Assembly: GCA_905211265.1 (NCBI GenBank)
Contig: CAJMAC010000006.1
Coordinates: forward strand, 34,600 to 98,599
Length of the DNA stretch: 64,000 nucleotides
DNA from: an uncultured Eubacteriales bacterium
GTDB lineage: Bacteria; Bacillota_I; Bacilli_A; RF39; UBA660
Reading direction: 5' to 3'
A program made the position numbers and the translations under genes. Positions 9,385 to 19,398 of the stretch are shown here, piece by piece (the stretch's first letter is position 1; each line of letters starts with the position of its first letter). The notes beneath the pieces were generated by a model. That model made no database searches. It was not told the origin of the DNA and saw only the letters and a program-made list of their open reading frames with translations.

Positions 9385-10425
9385 TTAAAATAATCTTAAT
9401 ATATCATTAAATGTAACATATATCATAAGTAACATAAGTAATAAGAATCCTATATTATTAATAATGTTTTCTACTTTTGTAGGAATTGCTTTTCCTGTTA
9501 TTTTTTCAATTATTAAAAATAACACTCTACCACCATCAAATGCTGGAAATGGTAATAAATTAATTACTCCAACATTCATTGATAAGAAGGCAATTAAATA
9601 TAAAATACTTTCTAATCCATTTTTTGCTTGTTCTCCGACAACAGTATATATTCCTACTGGTCCAGATAATTCTTTAACTGCTACATGTCCTGTAAATAAT
9701 TGTTTTAAAGTAGTAAACATTAACTTAAATAATGAGCCTAATGTATTAACAGCATATTTAAGTGAAGCCATAAAGCCTTTTTCTACTTTACCTCCCATAC
9801 CAACTCCTAATTTATAAGATTCAGATCCATCTTCATTTTTAGTTAATACAGGAGTTATTTTAACAGTTTTTTTAACATTATCTTTAGTTTTAAATTCTAC
9901 GGTTAGTTCACTATCTTCAGCAGTTTGAATTAATAATTGTACTTCACTCCAACTAGCAACTTTCTCTCCGTTTATTTTAGTAATTGTATCTCCTTCACGT
10001 ATTCCTACTTGATATGCTGGATATTCTTCACTTACCGAAGATACTACTGGCTTTTGAGAAACGCTTCCATAAATTAAGGCTCCAAGGAAAAGTAAAATAA
10101 AACATAAAATAAAGTTATTCATTGCACCTGCGATCATAATCATAAATCTTTGAATAAAGTTTTTATTATATAGTTTACGATTCTTACCTATTTTCTTGTC
10201 ATCATCTACTTCTTCACCTGCTAAAGAGACAAATCCACCTATAGGTATTACTCTAATACAATATTCTGTTTCTCCTTTTTTATCTTTCTTACCAAATATT
10301 TTTGGACCCATACCTATTGAAAATTCATATACATATACTCCTGCCCACTTAGCAAAGATAAAATGTCCAAATTCATGAACTAATACTATTAATCCTAATA
10401 TTAAAACGAAATAAATAATTGTCAT
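9385..10425 (-). CDS. rseP: Site-2 intramembrane metalloprotease RseP/RasP
   Basis: A 346-residue M50 zinc protease of the membrane. The first helix carries the VHEFGHF zinc-binding site, a PDZ domain occupies roughly residues 120-200, and the third zinc ligand is in NLLPFPAFDGGR near the C-terminus. In Bacillus the protein cleaves anti-sigma factors and signal peptides. ATG at 10425 has AAGGAGGA upstream; a TTG 18 bases earlier is not the start. It directly follows cdsA, the usual Firmicutes order, although uppS and dxr are absent here (uppS is at 34.2 kb). Confidence 0.95.
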   Translation of the reverse strand: MTIIYFVLILGLIVLVHEFGHFIFAKWAGVYVYEFSIGMGPKIFGKKDKKGETEYCIRVIPIGGFVSLAGEEVDDDKKIGKNRKLYNKNFIQRFMIMIAGAMNNFILCFILLFLGALIYGSVSQKPVVSSVSEEYPAYQVGIREGDTITKINGEKVASWSEVQLLIQTAEDSELTVEFKTKDNVKKTVKITPVLTKNEDGSESYKLGVGMGGKVEKGFMASLKYAVNTLGSLFKLMFTTLKQLFTGHVAVKELSGPVGIYTVVGEQAKNGLESILYLIAFLSMNVGVINLLPFPAFDGGRVLFLIIEKITGKAIPTKVENIINNIGFLLLMLLMIYVTFNDILRLF

Positions 10426-10450
10426 TATAATCCTCCTTATCAATATTTAT

Positions 10451-11230
10451 TTATAATACATTAAGTATTAACTTTAACAATAATGTTACAAAAATAACAC
10501 TATCTAATCTATCTAATATTCCACCATGTCCTGGTATAAGATTTGAATAATCTTTTTTATCAAAATGTCTTTTTATACTACTAAAGAATAAATCTCCACA
10601 TTGACTTATTATTGAAAGTAATAAACTTACCAATAATGGCATAAATAAACTCATATCAGATATTAACATATTATAAAATACTGCTCCTACTACTGAACCC
10701 ATAACTGTACCTACAATACTACCTTCAATTGTTTTTTTAGGACTTATACTAGTTAATTTATTCTTTCCTATTAACATTCCTCCAATATAAGCATAAGTAT
10801 CAGTCATGAATGAAATTATAAAGATATATATACATAAGTAAATGTTTTCATTTCTAAATAAAATTAAACTATTAAAAGCTACTCCAAGTATTAAAATACT
10901 GCCTAAATAATACATAAAGTCATATATATTATATTTTTCTTTATCATTTATTATTACTAATGGTACACCAAGTCCTAATATTATAAAAGATATTAAACTA
11001 AATGCATCTAAATTATAAAATGTATTATTAAGAGTAATAAATATAAGAGCCATATAACTTATTAAACTTATTCCTTCGACTTTTTTATTTTTACCTCTTA
11101 AATTAATAAATTCATGTAAGCCACATATTGCACACGCTATCATTAATATAGAAAATAGATTACCACCACGTACTATACATATTCCAAGTATTAAGACTAT
11201 GAATAATCCACTTATAATTCTTTTTTTCAT
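10451..11230 (-). CDS. cdsA: Phosphatidate cytidylyltransferase
   Basis: About 259 residues with some eight membrane helices and the C-terminal CDP-diglyceride synthase signature IKRHFDKKDYSNLIPGHGG followed by ILDRLDS. It makes CDP-diacylglycerol, the precursor used by PssA (33.5 kb) and then Psd (32.7 kb) in this same window. ATG 11230 is chosen over an upstream TTG. It is the first gene of a cdsA-rseP pair. Confidence 0.95.
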   Translation of the reverse strand: MKKRIISGLFIVLILGICIVRGGNLFSILMIACAICGLHEFINLRGKNKKVEGISLISYMALIFITLNNTFYNLDAFSLISFIILGLGVPLVIINDKEKYNIYDFMYYLGSILILGVAFNSLILFRNENIYLCIYIFIISFMTDTYAYIGGMLIGKNKLTSISPKKTIEGSIVGTVMGSVVGAVFYNMLISDMSLFMPLLVSLLLSIISQCGDLFFSSIKRHFDKKDYSNLIPGHGGILDRLDSVIFVTLLLKLILNVL

Positions 11231-11342
11231 ATTCACCAATTCTTTCTAAATTACTTTCTAAAATAATTATAATATAAATTGGTATATTTAACAATATTTT
11301 TATGTATTATTTACACTATTTTAACAAAATTAAGTAAAAGTT

Positions 11343-11366
11343 AAAAAAACTAGTTATATTAACTAG
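11343..11366 (-). terminator. Terminator after yneF
   Basis: CTAGTTA/TAACTAG stem with a 3-base loop followed on the minus strand by seven T. Confidence 0.85.
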
Positions 11367-11375
11367 CATTTTTTA

Positions 11376-11585
11376 TTACATATATTTATTCATTTGTTTC
11401 ATCATTTGATTTATTTGTTTTTGAGTAGGAGTTCTTCCCATTCCACTCATCATTGTTTTAATCATTTGTTCATTAATCGGTGGATTTTTCTTCAAATATT
11501 TTTTCATTACATTTCTTGCTACAAAAAATCCTATAGCAAATCCTGCGATTAATCCTACAACTAAATATAATATATCTTTAAGCAT
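11376..11585 (-). CDS. yneF: UPF0154 (YneF-family) small membrane protein
   Basis: A 69-residue protein: one N-terminal membrane helix rich in glycine (GLIAGFAIGFFVARN), then the family's KYLKKNPPINEQMIKTMM block and GRTPTQKQINQ. Function is unknown. The ATG at 11585 has GGAGG upstream. It follows the sirA-like gene and tkt, exactly as in Bacillus (tkt-sirA-yneF), which supports both assignments. Confidence 0.9.
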   Translation of the reverse strand: MLKDILYLVVGLIAGFAIGFFVARNVMKKYLKKNPPINEQMIKTMMSGMGRTPTQKQINQMMKQMNKYM

Positions 11586-11602
11586 AATATACCTCCATTT
11601 CA

Positions 11603-12049
11603 TTATTGTACTTTAATTTTATTATTTTGTCCATCTTTTTTTATTATTTTTTCTAACCAGAAGTAATCTTTATTAATAAAATCACATACAAAGATATTAT
11701 CTGAATAATTAACTATATCTTTAAAAAATATTGGATTATTAATATTTGTTTTAATTTTAAGGTTAGAATTATTTATTACTAATTTTGTATATTCATTATT
11801 ATCACTATATATATGACTTGATTTATTAGTTAAATAGTAATTACAAGTACTATAATTATTTTTAATATATTTATTTAATTCGTTCTTATCAAATGTTATT
11901 GCTACTTGTTCATATATTTTATAGGATAATATCATATCATAATCATTTACATGAAATATTTCTTCGAGCATTTTATATAATTTATATGGTTTATTATTAT
12001 AAATATAGGAAAAGTACTTATTAATTTTAAAAATATAATATGTTCTCAA
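11603..12049 (-). CDS. sirA: SirA-like sporulation inhibitor of DnaA
   Basis: A divergent 148-residue protein. In Bacillus, SirA binds DnaA and blocks new replication rounds when sporulation starts. Identification rests on the N-terminal RTYYIFKI segment, the length, the late FVCDFINKDYFWLEK block that resembles the family's C-terminal motif, and the tkt-sirA-yneF gene order. I favour a TTG start at 12049 because it has GGTGAT at proper distance and puts RTYY at the N-terminus; the ATG at 12061 lacks a ribosome site. It is the least conserved member of this cluster, so the call is inference from context plus weak similarity. Confidence 0.72.
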   Translation of the reverse strand: MRTYYIFKINKYFSYIYNNKPYKLYKMLEEIFHVNDYDMILSYKIYEQVAITFDKNELNKYIKNNYSTCNYYLTNKSSHIYSDNNEYTKLVINNSNLKIKTNINNPIFFKDIVNYSDNIFVCDFINKDYFWLEKIIKKDGQNNKIKVQ

Positions 12050-12098
12050 TTTAATCACCATATAAAGTATACTATATATTTTTAATTATAATGTCGAA

Positions 12099-14072
12099 CT
12101 ATAAACTATTTTTAATTCTTATTACTAAATTTTGTATATCTAGTTCATTATCTTGAAGTAATTCTTCTTTTGAAGCACTTTTTAAGTATTTATTTACATT
12201 TATAAAGTCTTCTTTAGAATCAATAAATCTAAAATAGTTTGGATCATTTGAAAATTCAAGAGCCATTTTTTTGTATCCTTTTGGAAATACTTGTTCTAGG
12301 TAACCTCTTTCTTGATTAGCAAATGTTATTATATTAGGTACACTTACTACGCGTACTTCAATAAAACTTTTTAATAGTTCATCTTTTAATTTCATAGCTA
12401 GATTTAATTCTTCACCAGAAGATATTAAAATTAAATCTAATTTTGTTTTAACTTCGCTTACTATGTATCCCCCATATTTAACCCCTTTAATACTAGTGTG
12501 TTCTAAGGTATCCACATGATTTCTTGGTAAAACTATAACACTTGGTTTACCACTTGTTAAGATTAGATTCCAACTTCCTATTAACTCTTTATAGTCTGCA
12601 GGACGATATACACTTAAATTAGGTATATTTCTTAGAGCTCCTAATTGTTCTATTGGCTGATGCGTTGGACCATCCTCTCCAATAGTAAAGTTATCATGAG
12701 TAAATATATAGGTTACTGGTAAATTCATCATAGCACTCATTCTAATTGAAGGTAACATATAATTAGAAAATGCTAGGAATGTTGAGCCAAATACTCTTAA
12801 ATTAGATAATGCCAAGCCATTAAGTATTCCTCCCATAGCGTGTTCTCTAACTCCAAAAGCAATATTTTTACCAGTATAATTATCTTTTGAGAAATCTCCT
12901 TGCTTTTTTAAATATGTTTTAGTAGAACTTACTAAGTCTGCTGATCCTCCGATAAAGTTTGGTACAAAAGCACTTATTACATTCATTATTTGATAATTTA
13001 TATCTCTTAATGTTTTATCTTCAAATATTTTTGAGGTATCTACTACTTTATCTAATTGTAATACTATATCTTCATTTTTAATAATTGAGTCTAAGGCTTC
13101 AACTTCTTCTTCAGTATGCGTTTCTTTATATGTTTCATATTCCATAAACCATTTTGAATAATTTTCTTTGGTTCTTTCTTTAATCATACTTCGTAAGTAA
13201 TGCATATTATCTTCATCATAAGTAAATGGACTATTACATTCCAATCTTCTTCTTATTGATTCAATATCATCATCATCTAATGGTCCACCATGAACTTTAT
13301 TTGTGCCTTCATATTTAGAATATTTTCCTAAGACAGTGTCTACTCCAATTAATACTGGTTTTTTACTCTTTTTAGCTTTTTCTATTACTTTATTTAATTC
13401 TTTAATAGATTCACCATTTTTTACTTCAAAGACTTCAAAGTTCATTGCTTCAAATCTTTCAATAACACTTTCATTAAATGTATTATCAATTGAACCATCT
13501 AATGTTACTCTATTGGCATCATATATAAGTATTAAGTTATTTAATTCTAATGTACCTGCTAATGAACAAGCTTCATAGGAAATTCCTTCCATTAAGTCAC
13601 CTTCACCACATAAACAATATACTTTATAGTCAAATAATGTATTCTTTTTAGAATTAAATCTTGCTTCTAAATATTTTTCTGCCATAGCCATACCTACTGC
13701 ATTAGCAATTCCTTGACCAAGTGGACCAGTAGTAGCTTCAATTCTATGACTTATATCATATTCAGGATGTCCTGGACAAGGACTATTTAGTTTTCTAAAT
13801 CTTTTTAAGTCATCTATATCAAATGTATTTGTGCATGCAAATAAAGTTGAATAAAGCAATGCTGAACCATGACCTGCACTTAAAATAAATCTATCTCTAT
13901 TACAATAATCAGGTCTATCTAAATCATAATTTAAGTGATTAGCAAATAATGTGTACATAATTGTTCCTGAAGATAATACAATACCAGGATGACCACTTTT
14001 AGCATTATTTATCATATCTAGTGCTAACATCATTATTTCATTTCTCATTTTGTTTTCATTTAATTTTAACAT
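12099..14072 (-). CDS. tkt: Transketolase
   Basis: A 657-residue thiamine-diphosphate enzyme of the non-oxidative pentose phosphate pathway. Visible motifs are the N-terminal GHPG, GPLGQG and GEGDLMEG (Mg2+/ThDP binding), VREHAMGG in the pyrimidine domain, and HDNFTIGEDGPTHQPIEQL which carries catalytic histidines. Full length for the family. It is followed by sirA and yneF. Confidence 0.96.
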   Translation of the reverse strand: MLKLNENKMRNEIMMLALDMINNAKSGHPGIVLSSGTIMYTLFANHLNYDLDRPDYCNRDRFILSAGHGSALLYSTLFACTNTFDIDDLKRFRKLNSPCPGHPEYDISHRIEATTGPLGQGIANAVGMAMAEKYLEARFNSKKNTLFDYKVYCLCGEGDLMEGISYEACSLAGTLELNNLILIYDANRVTLDGSIDNTFNESVIERFEAMNFEVFEVKNGESIKELNKVIEKAKKSKKPVLIGVDTVLGKYSKYEGTNKVHGGPLDDDDIESIRRRLECNSPFTYDEDNMHYLRSMIKERTKENYSKWFMEYETYKETHTEEEVEALDSIIKNEDIVLQLDKVVDTSKIFEDKTLRDINYQIMNVISAFVPNFIGGSADLVSSTKTYLKKQGDFSKDNYTGKNIAFGVREHAMGGILNGLALSNLRVFGSTFLAFSNYMLPSIRMSAMMNLPVTYIFTHDNFTIGEDGPTHQPIEQLGALRNIPNLSVYRPADYKELIGSWNLILTSGKPSVIVLPRNHVDTLEHTSIKGVKYGGYIVSEVKTKLDLILISSGEELNLAMKLKDELLKSFIEVRVVSVPNIITFANQERGYLEQVFPKGYKKMALEFSNDPNYFRFIDSKEDFINVNKYLKSASKEELLQDNELDIQNLVIRIKNSL

Positions 14073-14259
14073 ACTTTTTTACCTACCTTTATTTCTTAAT
14101 AAAATTGAGTATTCATTGATGATATTTACTTGATAATATCAATGTAATCATATTTTAAATGTCTAACTATATTAATTATAACATTAAATGTAAGTTTTTA
14201 CTAGAATTTTAAATAATATTTTACAATTTGTGACATTTTTATTGCTAAATTATAAATTA

Positions 14260-15240
14260 TTACTTTGTTAAAGTATCTTCGATTAATAGAGTTATTATTT
14301 TTTTATATTTAATTTTGTCATATTCTAATAATTTTGGATACATACTTATATTAGTGAAACCTGGTAATGTATTTATTTCGATTAAATAAATATTATTCGT
14401 TTTTTCTTCATATAAGAAATCTATTCTAGATAATCCTTTTATGTTTAAAACTTTTACTATTGTTTTTACATATTCTTTTATTTTATTAGATATTATTTCA
14501 TCAATACTAGAAGGTATTATTAGTTTAGAGTCGTTTACATACTTGGCATTATAATCATAAAATAATGAATCGTATTTTATTTCTCCAATTGTAGATATAT
14601 GTAATTTATTATTTATATTCAAAATAGCACATTCTAATTCTCTTGCTTTAATAAATTTTTCTATTAATACTTTTTTAGAATATTTAAATGCTTCATCAAC
14701 GTATTTATTTAATTCTTTTTTATTGTTAGCAACATTTATTCCAATCGAACTACCAGAAGTACACGGTTTAATTATAACTGGATATGTAATATTAATAATC
14801 GAGAGTTCTTTTTTATTGTGTAACACATGATATGGTACAGTTGGAATATTATATTTTTCTAATATTACTTTGGTATATTCTTTATCATAACAAATGGCAT
14901 TAGTTAATAAATTACTGCCTACATACTTGATATTAAATAATTCAAATAATCCTTGAAGCATACCATCTTCAGAGGTATTACCATGAATTATATTAAATAC
15001 TACATCTATATTAGATAAGTATTCAATGATGTTATCTATTTTTATAATTTTGTTACTAGTCCAATTATCTAATTTTTCTATATCATCATTATAAAAATAC
15101 CAATTGTTATTTTTATCTATTCCTATTGGTATTACTTCATACCTAGATTTATCTATATTTTTTAATATACTCTTAGCAGAACTAATAGATATTTCATGTT
15201 CAAATGAATTACCTCCGAATAAAACTACTACTTTTTTCAA
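14260..15240 (-). CDS. ddl: D-alanine-D-alanine ligase
   Basis: A 326-residue ATP-grasp ligase that makes the D-Ala-D-Ala end of the peptidoglycan precursor. Seen: VVLFGGNSFEHEISISSAKS at the start, KPCTSGSSIGI in the ATP lid, and EINTLPGFTNISMYPKL at the C-terminus. The omega loop reads DYNAKYVNDS, with the tyrosine typical of true D-Ala-D-Ala rather than D-Ala-D-Lac ligases. A VanY-type carboxypeptidase exists at 31.4 kb but no other resistance genes are near. Confidence 0.93.
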   Translation of the reverse strand: MKKVVVLFGGNSFEHEISISSAKSILKNIDKSRYEVIPIGIDKNNNWYFYNDDIEKLDNWTSNKIIKIDNIIEYLSNIDVVFNIIHGNTSEDGMLQGLFELFNIKYVGSNLLTNAICYDKEYTKVILEKYNIPTVPYHVLHNKKELSIINITYPVIIKPCTSGSSIGINVANNKKELNKYVDEAFKYSKKVLIEKFIKARELECAILNINNKLHISTIGEIKYDSLFYDYNAKYVNDSKLIIPSSIDEIISNKIKEYVKTIVKVLNIKGLSRIDFLYEEKTNNIYLIEINTLPGFTNISMYPKLLEYDKIKYKKIITLLIEDTLTK

Positions 15241-15298
15241 AATTTATCATTCCTTTCTTTTTTAACATATTATAGATAAAGTATATGTTTTTTTATAG

Positions 15299-15322
15299 AA
15301 AAAAAGAAGCTTATTTGCTTCC
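15299..15322 (-). terminator. Terminator overlapping the end of tig
   Basis: GAAGC/GCTTC stem around the tig stop codon, followed on the minus strand by seven T. Confidence 0.75.
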
Positions 15323-16552
15323 TTTCATTACATCAATTGCTTTTCTCATATTAAGTTCATATTTTAATACATCAAGACTACCTAGTTGTTTAATAAATTC
15401 TTCTTTTGTAGTATTATATTTTTTAGCATAATCTTCAGCTTCTTTTTCTGCTTCTTTGTCTGTTGTTTTAATCTTTTCTGATTTAATTACTGCTTCAAGT
15501 AAATAACGATATTTTACTCTTTTTTCTGCCTCTGGATGCATTTCTTTTAAGATGTCTTCTTTTGTAGTATTAGCATATTTTAAATAAATATCTTCAGTTA
15601 ATCCTTGCATTGCAAGTTTATCTAAGAAATCTTCATACATTCTGTTTTCTTCTTCAGCAGTTAATTCTTCATCCAATTCAACAGTCATATTTTTTGCAGC
15701 TGCTTCAAGTATATCATCTACATATTTGTTTTCAGCATGCATTTCTTTATCTGATTTAATTCGTTCTTCCATCATTTTAGCAAGTTCTTCTTTGTTAGTA
15801 ACGCCTTCCATATTTAAGTCATCAAAGAATTCTTTATTAAGTTCTGGAATAACTCTTGTTTTAACATCATTAATTTTAACTTTAAATACAACTTTTTGTC
15901 CTTTTAATTCTTCAGACATATAGTTTTCTGGGAATGTTAATTCGAGATCTTTTTCTTCACCTTTAGATAAACCGATTAAGCCTTCTTCAAAACCTGGAAT
16001 AAATGAATTGCTTCCTATTTCAAGTGGATAGTTTTCTCCTTTTCCGCCTTCGAATGCAACACCATCTTTAAAACCTTCAAAGTTAATAATTGCAGTGTCT
16101 CCAAATTCAATTTTGCCATCTTTTTCTTCAATTTCAGCATAGTGTTCTAGTAAGTGTTCAATTTCGTGTTCTACTTCTTCTTTTGTTACTTTTACTGCAT
16201 CTTTTTTAATTTTAAGATCTTTATATTCGCCTAATTTTACTTCTGATTTTACAACAAAAGTAAAGTTAACTTCCATAGCATCTTTAGTAATGCTTACTGG
16301 TTCAACTTTTGGTTCTACTACTGGCATAATTTTATCTTTAACTATTATGTCAGAATATTTTTCTTTGATTAGTTCATCTGCTGCTTCTAATAATATTTCT
16401 TGTTCACCATATTTTTTAATAAAAATATTTTTTGGTGCATGTCCTGGTCTAAAACCATCGATTTTAGCAGTTTTATTTAATTTTTCAAACGCTTTATCTT
16501 GAGCATTAGTCCATTGTTCCCCTTCGACTTTGTAATTAATTACTTTTTTCAT
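15311..16552 (-). CDS. tig: Trigger factor, ribosome-bound chaperone
   Basis: A 413-residue chaperone and prolyl isomerase. The N-terminal ribosome-docking signature is GFRPGHAPKNIF (about residues 34-45). An FKBP-type domain follows (roughly 150-235, with FEGFKDGVAFEGGKGENYPL), then the helical C-terminal substrate cradle. The N-terminus is a little short compared with Bacillus. It follows greA by 11 bases and both are probably one transcript. Confidence 0.95.
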   Translation of the reverse strand: MKKVINYKVEGEQWTNAQDKAFEKLNKTAKIDGFRPGHAPKNIFIKKYGEQEILLEAADELIKEKYSDIIVKDKIMPVVEPKVEPVSITKDAMEVNFTFVVKSEVKLGEYKDLKIKKDAVKVTKEEVEHEIEHLLEHYAEIEEKDGKIEFGDTAIINFEGFKDGVAFEGGKGENYPLEIGSNSFIPGFEEGLIGLSKGEEKDLELTFPENYMSEELKGQKVVFKVKINDVKTRVIPELNKEFFDDLNMEGVTNKEELAKMMEERIKSDKEMHAENKYVDDILEAAAKNMTVELDEELTAEEENRMYEDFLDKLAMQGLTEDIYLKYANTTKEDILKEMHPEAEKRVKYRYLLEAVIKSEKIKTTDKEAEKEAEDYAKKYNTTKEEFIKQLGSLDVLKYELNMRKAIDVMKGSK

Positions 16553-16563
16553 ATATAAACCTC

Positions 16564-17037
16564 CTACATTATATCTACAATTTTTACATCGTATTTGCCA
16601 TTTGGACTTTCAACTGAACAAACTTCGCCTTTTTTTCTTCCCATAATTGCTTTTGCAAGTGGACTTTCATTAGAAATTTTATTGTTTGATGGATCTGCTT
16701 CTTTGCTTCCAACAATTCTATATTCATCGATTTCATCATCATCATCAATATATTCAATTTTAACAGTAACTCCAAGATTTACTTCATCAGTATTCTTCTT
16801 TTCAATTACATGTGCTTTTTCTAACATTTTTTCTAATTCTAAAATTCTTCCTTCAATTTGAGCTTGTTCATCTCTTGCTGCATCATAGTCAGCATTTTCA
16901 GATAAATCTCCAAGTGCTCTTGCATCTTTTAAGGCTTTTATTACTTCAGGTCTTTTTACATCTCTTAAATGTGCTAGTTCTTCTTCTAGTTCAAGAAGTC
17001 CTTCAGCAGTTAAATATACTTTATCCTCGTTATTCAT
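16564..17037 (-). CDS. greA: Transcription elongation factor GreA
   Basis: A 157-residue factor that rescues backtracked RNA polymerase by stimulating transcript cleavage. The N-terminal coiled coil contains LGDLSENADYDAARDEQ with the tip acidic pair that reaches the active site; the C-terminal FKBP-like domain ends GRKKGEVCSVESPNGKYDVKI. It sits at the end of the trmR-trhP cluster as in Bacillus. Confidence 0.96.
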   Translation of the reverse strand: MNNEDKVYLTAEGLLELEEELAHLRDVKRPEVIKALKDARALGDLSENADYDAARDEQAQIEGRILELEKMLEKAHVIEKKNTDEVNLGVTVKIEYIDDDDEIDEYRIVGSKEADPSNNKISNESPLAKAIMGRKKGEVCSVESPNGKYDVKIVDIM

Positions 17038-17077
17038 TTTCTTTCACCTCTAACATTTCAAAATTGTACTATTTTTT

Positions 17078-17299
17078 TTAATTTTTGTCAATATCTTTTA
17101 CTCTTTTTTTAGTTTTATTTTTTTCTTCACTACAATTACTACGTAATTTATTTTCTAATTCTTCAATTTCATTCAACATTTCATTGTAAACTACTAATTT
17201 TTTAAAATCAGAAGAACTAACCATTTCTCTAACACCAGTCCTTAATGATAACGAATGTCCTACTTTAATAATAAGTTTCTTTTCACCATTATCTTTCAT
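17078..17299 (-). CDS. Unknown 73-residue protein in the trhP2-greA interval
   Basis: I do not recognise it. It is a charged, soluble protein with a likely helix or short coiled coil (NEMLNEIEELENKL) and a lysine-rich tail. It overlaps the end of trhP2 by 11 bases and has AAGGG before its ATG, so it is probably translated. In Bacillus this interval holds udk, which this is not. Confidence 0.6.
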   Translation of the reverse strand: MKDNGEKKLIIKVGHSLSLRTGVREMVSSSDFKKLVVYNEMLNEIEELENKLRSNCSEEKNKTKKRVKDIDKN

Positions 17300-18491
17300 A
17301 ATAAACCCTTAATATATCATCTTTATATATTTCTTTATCTATTTTTATTTTTAATATCTGTTCAGGATGATTAGCTATTTCAATTATATTATTATCTGTA
17401 TCATACATTTCTTCAATCTTGTATTTAAAAGGTTTGATATTAGGACCAAATATTTCTACTATGTCTCCTTTTTTAAAATAATTTCTTTGAGTAATAGTAG
17501 CAAGTTTAGTTTCTTTATCATAATCCAAAACTAATCCTAAATAGTCTTGGTTAGATACTTCCATTCTACCTAAAAAATATTGTTCATTTACTCCAGGAAA
17601 TTTATTAAAAAATTGGCATACACTATCTCTATTTGCTACTCTATCTAGTACACTTTTATAATATGATATTTTATCTCTTGTTAAATTATTACTATAATAA
17701 TCATCAATTGCGGATCTATAAGTATTTATTACTGTAGCAATATAGTAGCTGCTACGCATTCTACCTTCAACTTTAAGTGAAGTTATGCCTATATCTATCA
17801 TATCTGGTAAATATTCAATCATTGATAAATCTTTACAACTCATAGTGAATTTAGTATCACTTTCAACTAATTCATCTTCATTATATAAATCAAAATCCCA
17901 TCTACAAATTTGAGCACATCCTCCACGATTAGCATCCCTATTAGTAAAATAATTTGATAGTATGCATCTACCTGAATATGATGAGCACATTGCACCATGT
18001 AAAAATACTTCAACATCAATATTACATTTATCTATTATTTCTTTTATTTCATTTTTAGACAATTCTCTTGATAATACTACTCTTTCACATCCTAAAGATT
18101 TAAAGAAACTAACTACTTCAGTATTCGAACTAGAATACTGTGTAGATATATGAATATTTAAATTAATATTATTATTTTTAACTATTTCTATTACACTTGG
18201 ATCTGATACAATAATTGCATCAACTTTTGCATTTGCTAATTCTTTTAAATATTCTACCAAATTAGTAAAATCATCATTTTGAAATACTATATTAACTGTA
18301 ACATATACTTTTTTATTCATTTTATGTGCTATGTCACATGCTTCTTTTATTTCTTCAATACTAAAGTTTGTAGCATTTGCTCTTAGACTAAAATTTCTTC
18401 CTCCAATATAACAAGCATCTGCGCCATAAAGATAAGCAAACTTTAATCTTTCTATGTCTCCAGCCGGAGCTAATAATTCTACTTTTTTCAT
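17289..18491 (-). CDS. trhP2: U32-family tRNA uridine-34 hydroxylation protein TrhP2
   Basis: A 400-residue peptidase-U32-family protein. These proteins form 5-hydroxyuridine at wobble position 34 of tRNA from prephenate-dependent chemistry rather than acting as proteases. The N-terminus ELLAPAGDIERLKFAYLYGA and the cysteine segment MCSSYSGRCILSNYF with GGCAQICRW are typical. A C-terminal beta domain follows. It lies with trhP1 and trmR in the same operon as Bacillus yrrMNO. Confidence 0.9.
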   Translation of the reverse strand: MKKVELLAPAGDIERLKFAYLYGADACYIGGRNFSLRANATNFSIEEIKEACDIAHKMNKKVYVTVNIVFQNDDFTNLVEYLKELANAKVDAIIVSDPSVIEIVKNNNINLNIHISTQYSSSNTEVVSFFKSLGCERVVLSRELSKNEIKEIIDKCNIDVEVFLHGAMCSSYSGRCILSNYFTNRDANRGGCAQICRWDFDLYNEDELVESDTKFTMSCKDLSMIEYLPDMIDIGITSLKVEGRMRSSYYIATVINTYRSAIDDYYSNNLTRDKISYYKSVLDRVANRDSVCQFFNKFPGVNEQYFLGRMEVSNQDYLGLVLDYDKETKLATITQRNYFKKGDIVEIFGPNIKPFKYKIEEMYDTDNNIIEIANHPEQILKIKIDKEIYKDDILRVYYER

Positions 18492-18495
18492 AATA

Positions 18496-19398
18496 CTACT
18501 TAACTAACCTTTTTGTTTGTTTTTTATCTTTTAGTATTTCGCTTAATCCATTTAAATATAAAAGTTCATCTTTAGATAAGAGTTTATTAAATTTATTATT
18601 CATAAATGTTAAAATATCTTTTTTATTTTCATTAGATAAATTATTATTGTTACTAACAAATTCAATTAGATTATTTATTACATCATATACTATAGTATAA
18701 TTTTTATTTTCTAAATTGTTAATTTCACTTTCTATTTCAGTTAATTTAGTATTCCTCTTTCTTAAAGTATCGCCATATATTAAGTTAAAATAATATCTTT
18801 CTTCTGAAAATCTATATCTATATAATTTCACTAATTTTAAATAATTATCATGATATTTATCAATAAGTTCTAAAAACTTATTATATTTATCAGTAGGTAT
18901 TATTTCATATAAATTATTGTGGCTAGGTTCGAAGTATGATTTAGCAAGTGCTTCAGAATCAATTTTGTTTATTACACTTGCAACATAACTTTCAAATGGG
19001 AAAAAACTTTTATCTTTAGTAATTTTCTTATTATAAAAATCAGTTATTCCATAATTTAATCCATAACCAATATTATTTTGAATTATACCAGATCTATTTT
19101 TAAATCTATCAGTACTTGCTACATTAAGTAATGCAAATACATCTATTCTTGAATCACTTGAATATAAAGTGTTAGAATTACTATCATAGTTAAATAAGCA
19201 TTTGCCATTTGATTCTTTTGTTACTGTTAAATTAAAGATATTTTTATAAAAATTATCTGTTAAAAATTTGCAATCATAATTAGAACAAATAAAATTATTA
19301 ACTAAATAAAATGGATTCTGTCCTAATATGTTACCTTTGTTTTCTATTATGCTAATCTTATATCTTTTGTCATGATATTTTTTTATATTACTTTCCAT
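18496..19398 (-). CDS. Unknown 300-residue protein inside the tRNA hydroxylation operon
   Basis: No family recognised. The protein is soluble and basic, Asn/Lys/Tyr rich, with a predicted helical C-terminal third (about 200-290, including ESEINNLENKNYT). Gene spacing is tight: it shares one base with the trhP1 stop and ends 5 bases before trhP2, so it is co-translated with both. In Bacillus nothing intervenes between trhP1 and trhP2. A role as a degenerate C-terminal part or partner of TrhP1 is possible because TrhP1 here is short. Confidence 0.6.
   Translation of the reverse strand: MESNIKKYHDKRYKISIIENKGNILGQNPFYLVNNFICSNYDCKFLTDNFYKNIFNLTVTKESNGKCLFNYDSNSNTLYSSDSRIDVFALLNVASTDRFKNRSGIIQNNIGYGLNYGITDFYNKKITKDKSFFPFESYVASVINKIDSEALAKSYFEPSHNNLYEIIPTDKYNKFLELIDKYHDNYLKLVKLYRYRFSEERYYFNLIYGDTLRKRNTKLTEIESEINNLENKNYTIVYDVINNLIEFVSNNNNLSNENKKDILTFMNNKFNKLLSKDELLYLNGLSEILKDKKQTKRLVK

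Noticed and set aside
16812..17081. Plus-strand frame over greA
   Set aside because: Low-complexity Leu-rich shadow of the greA gene.
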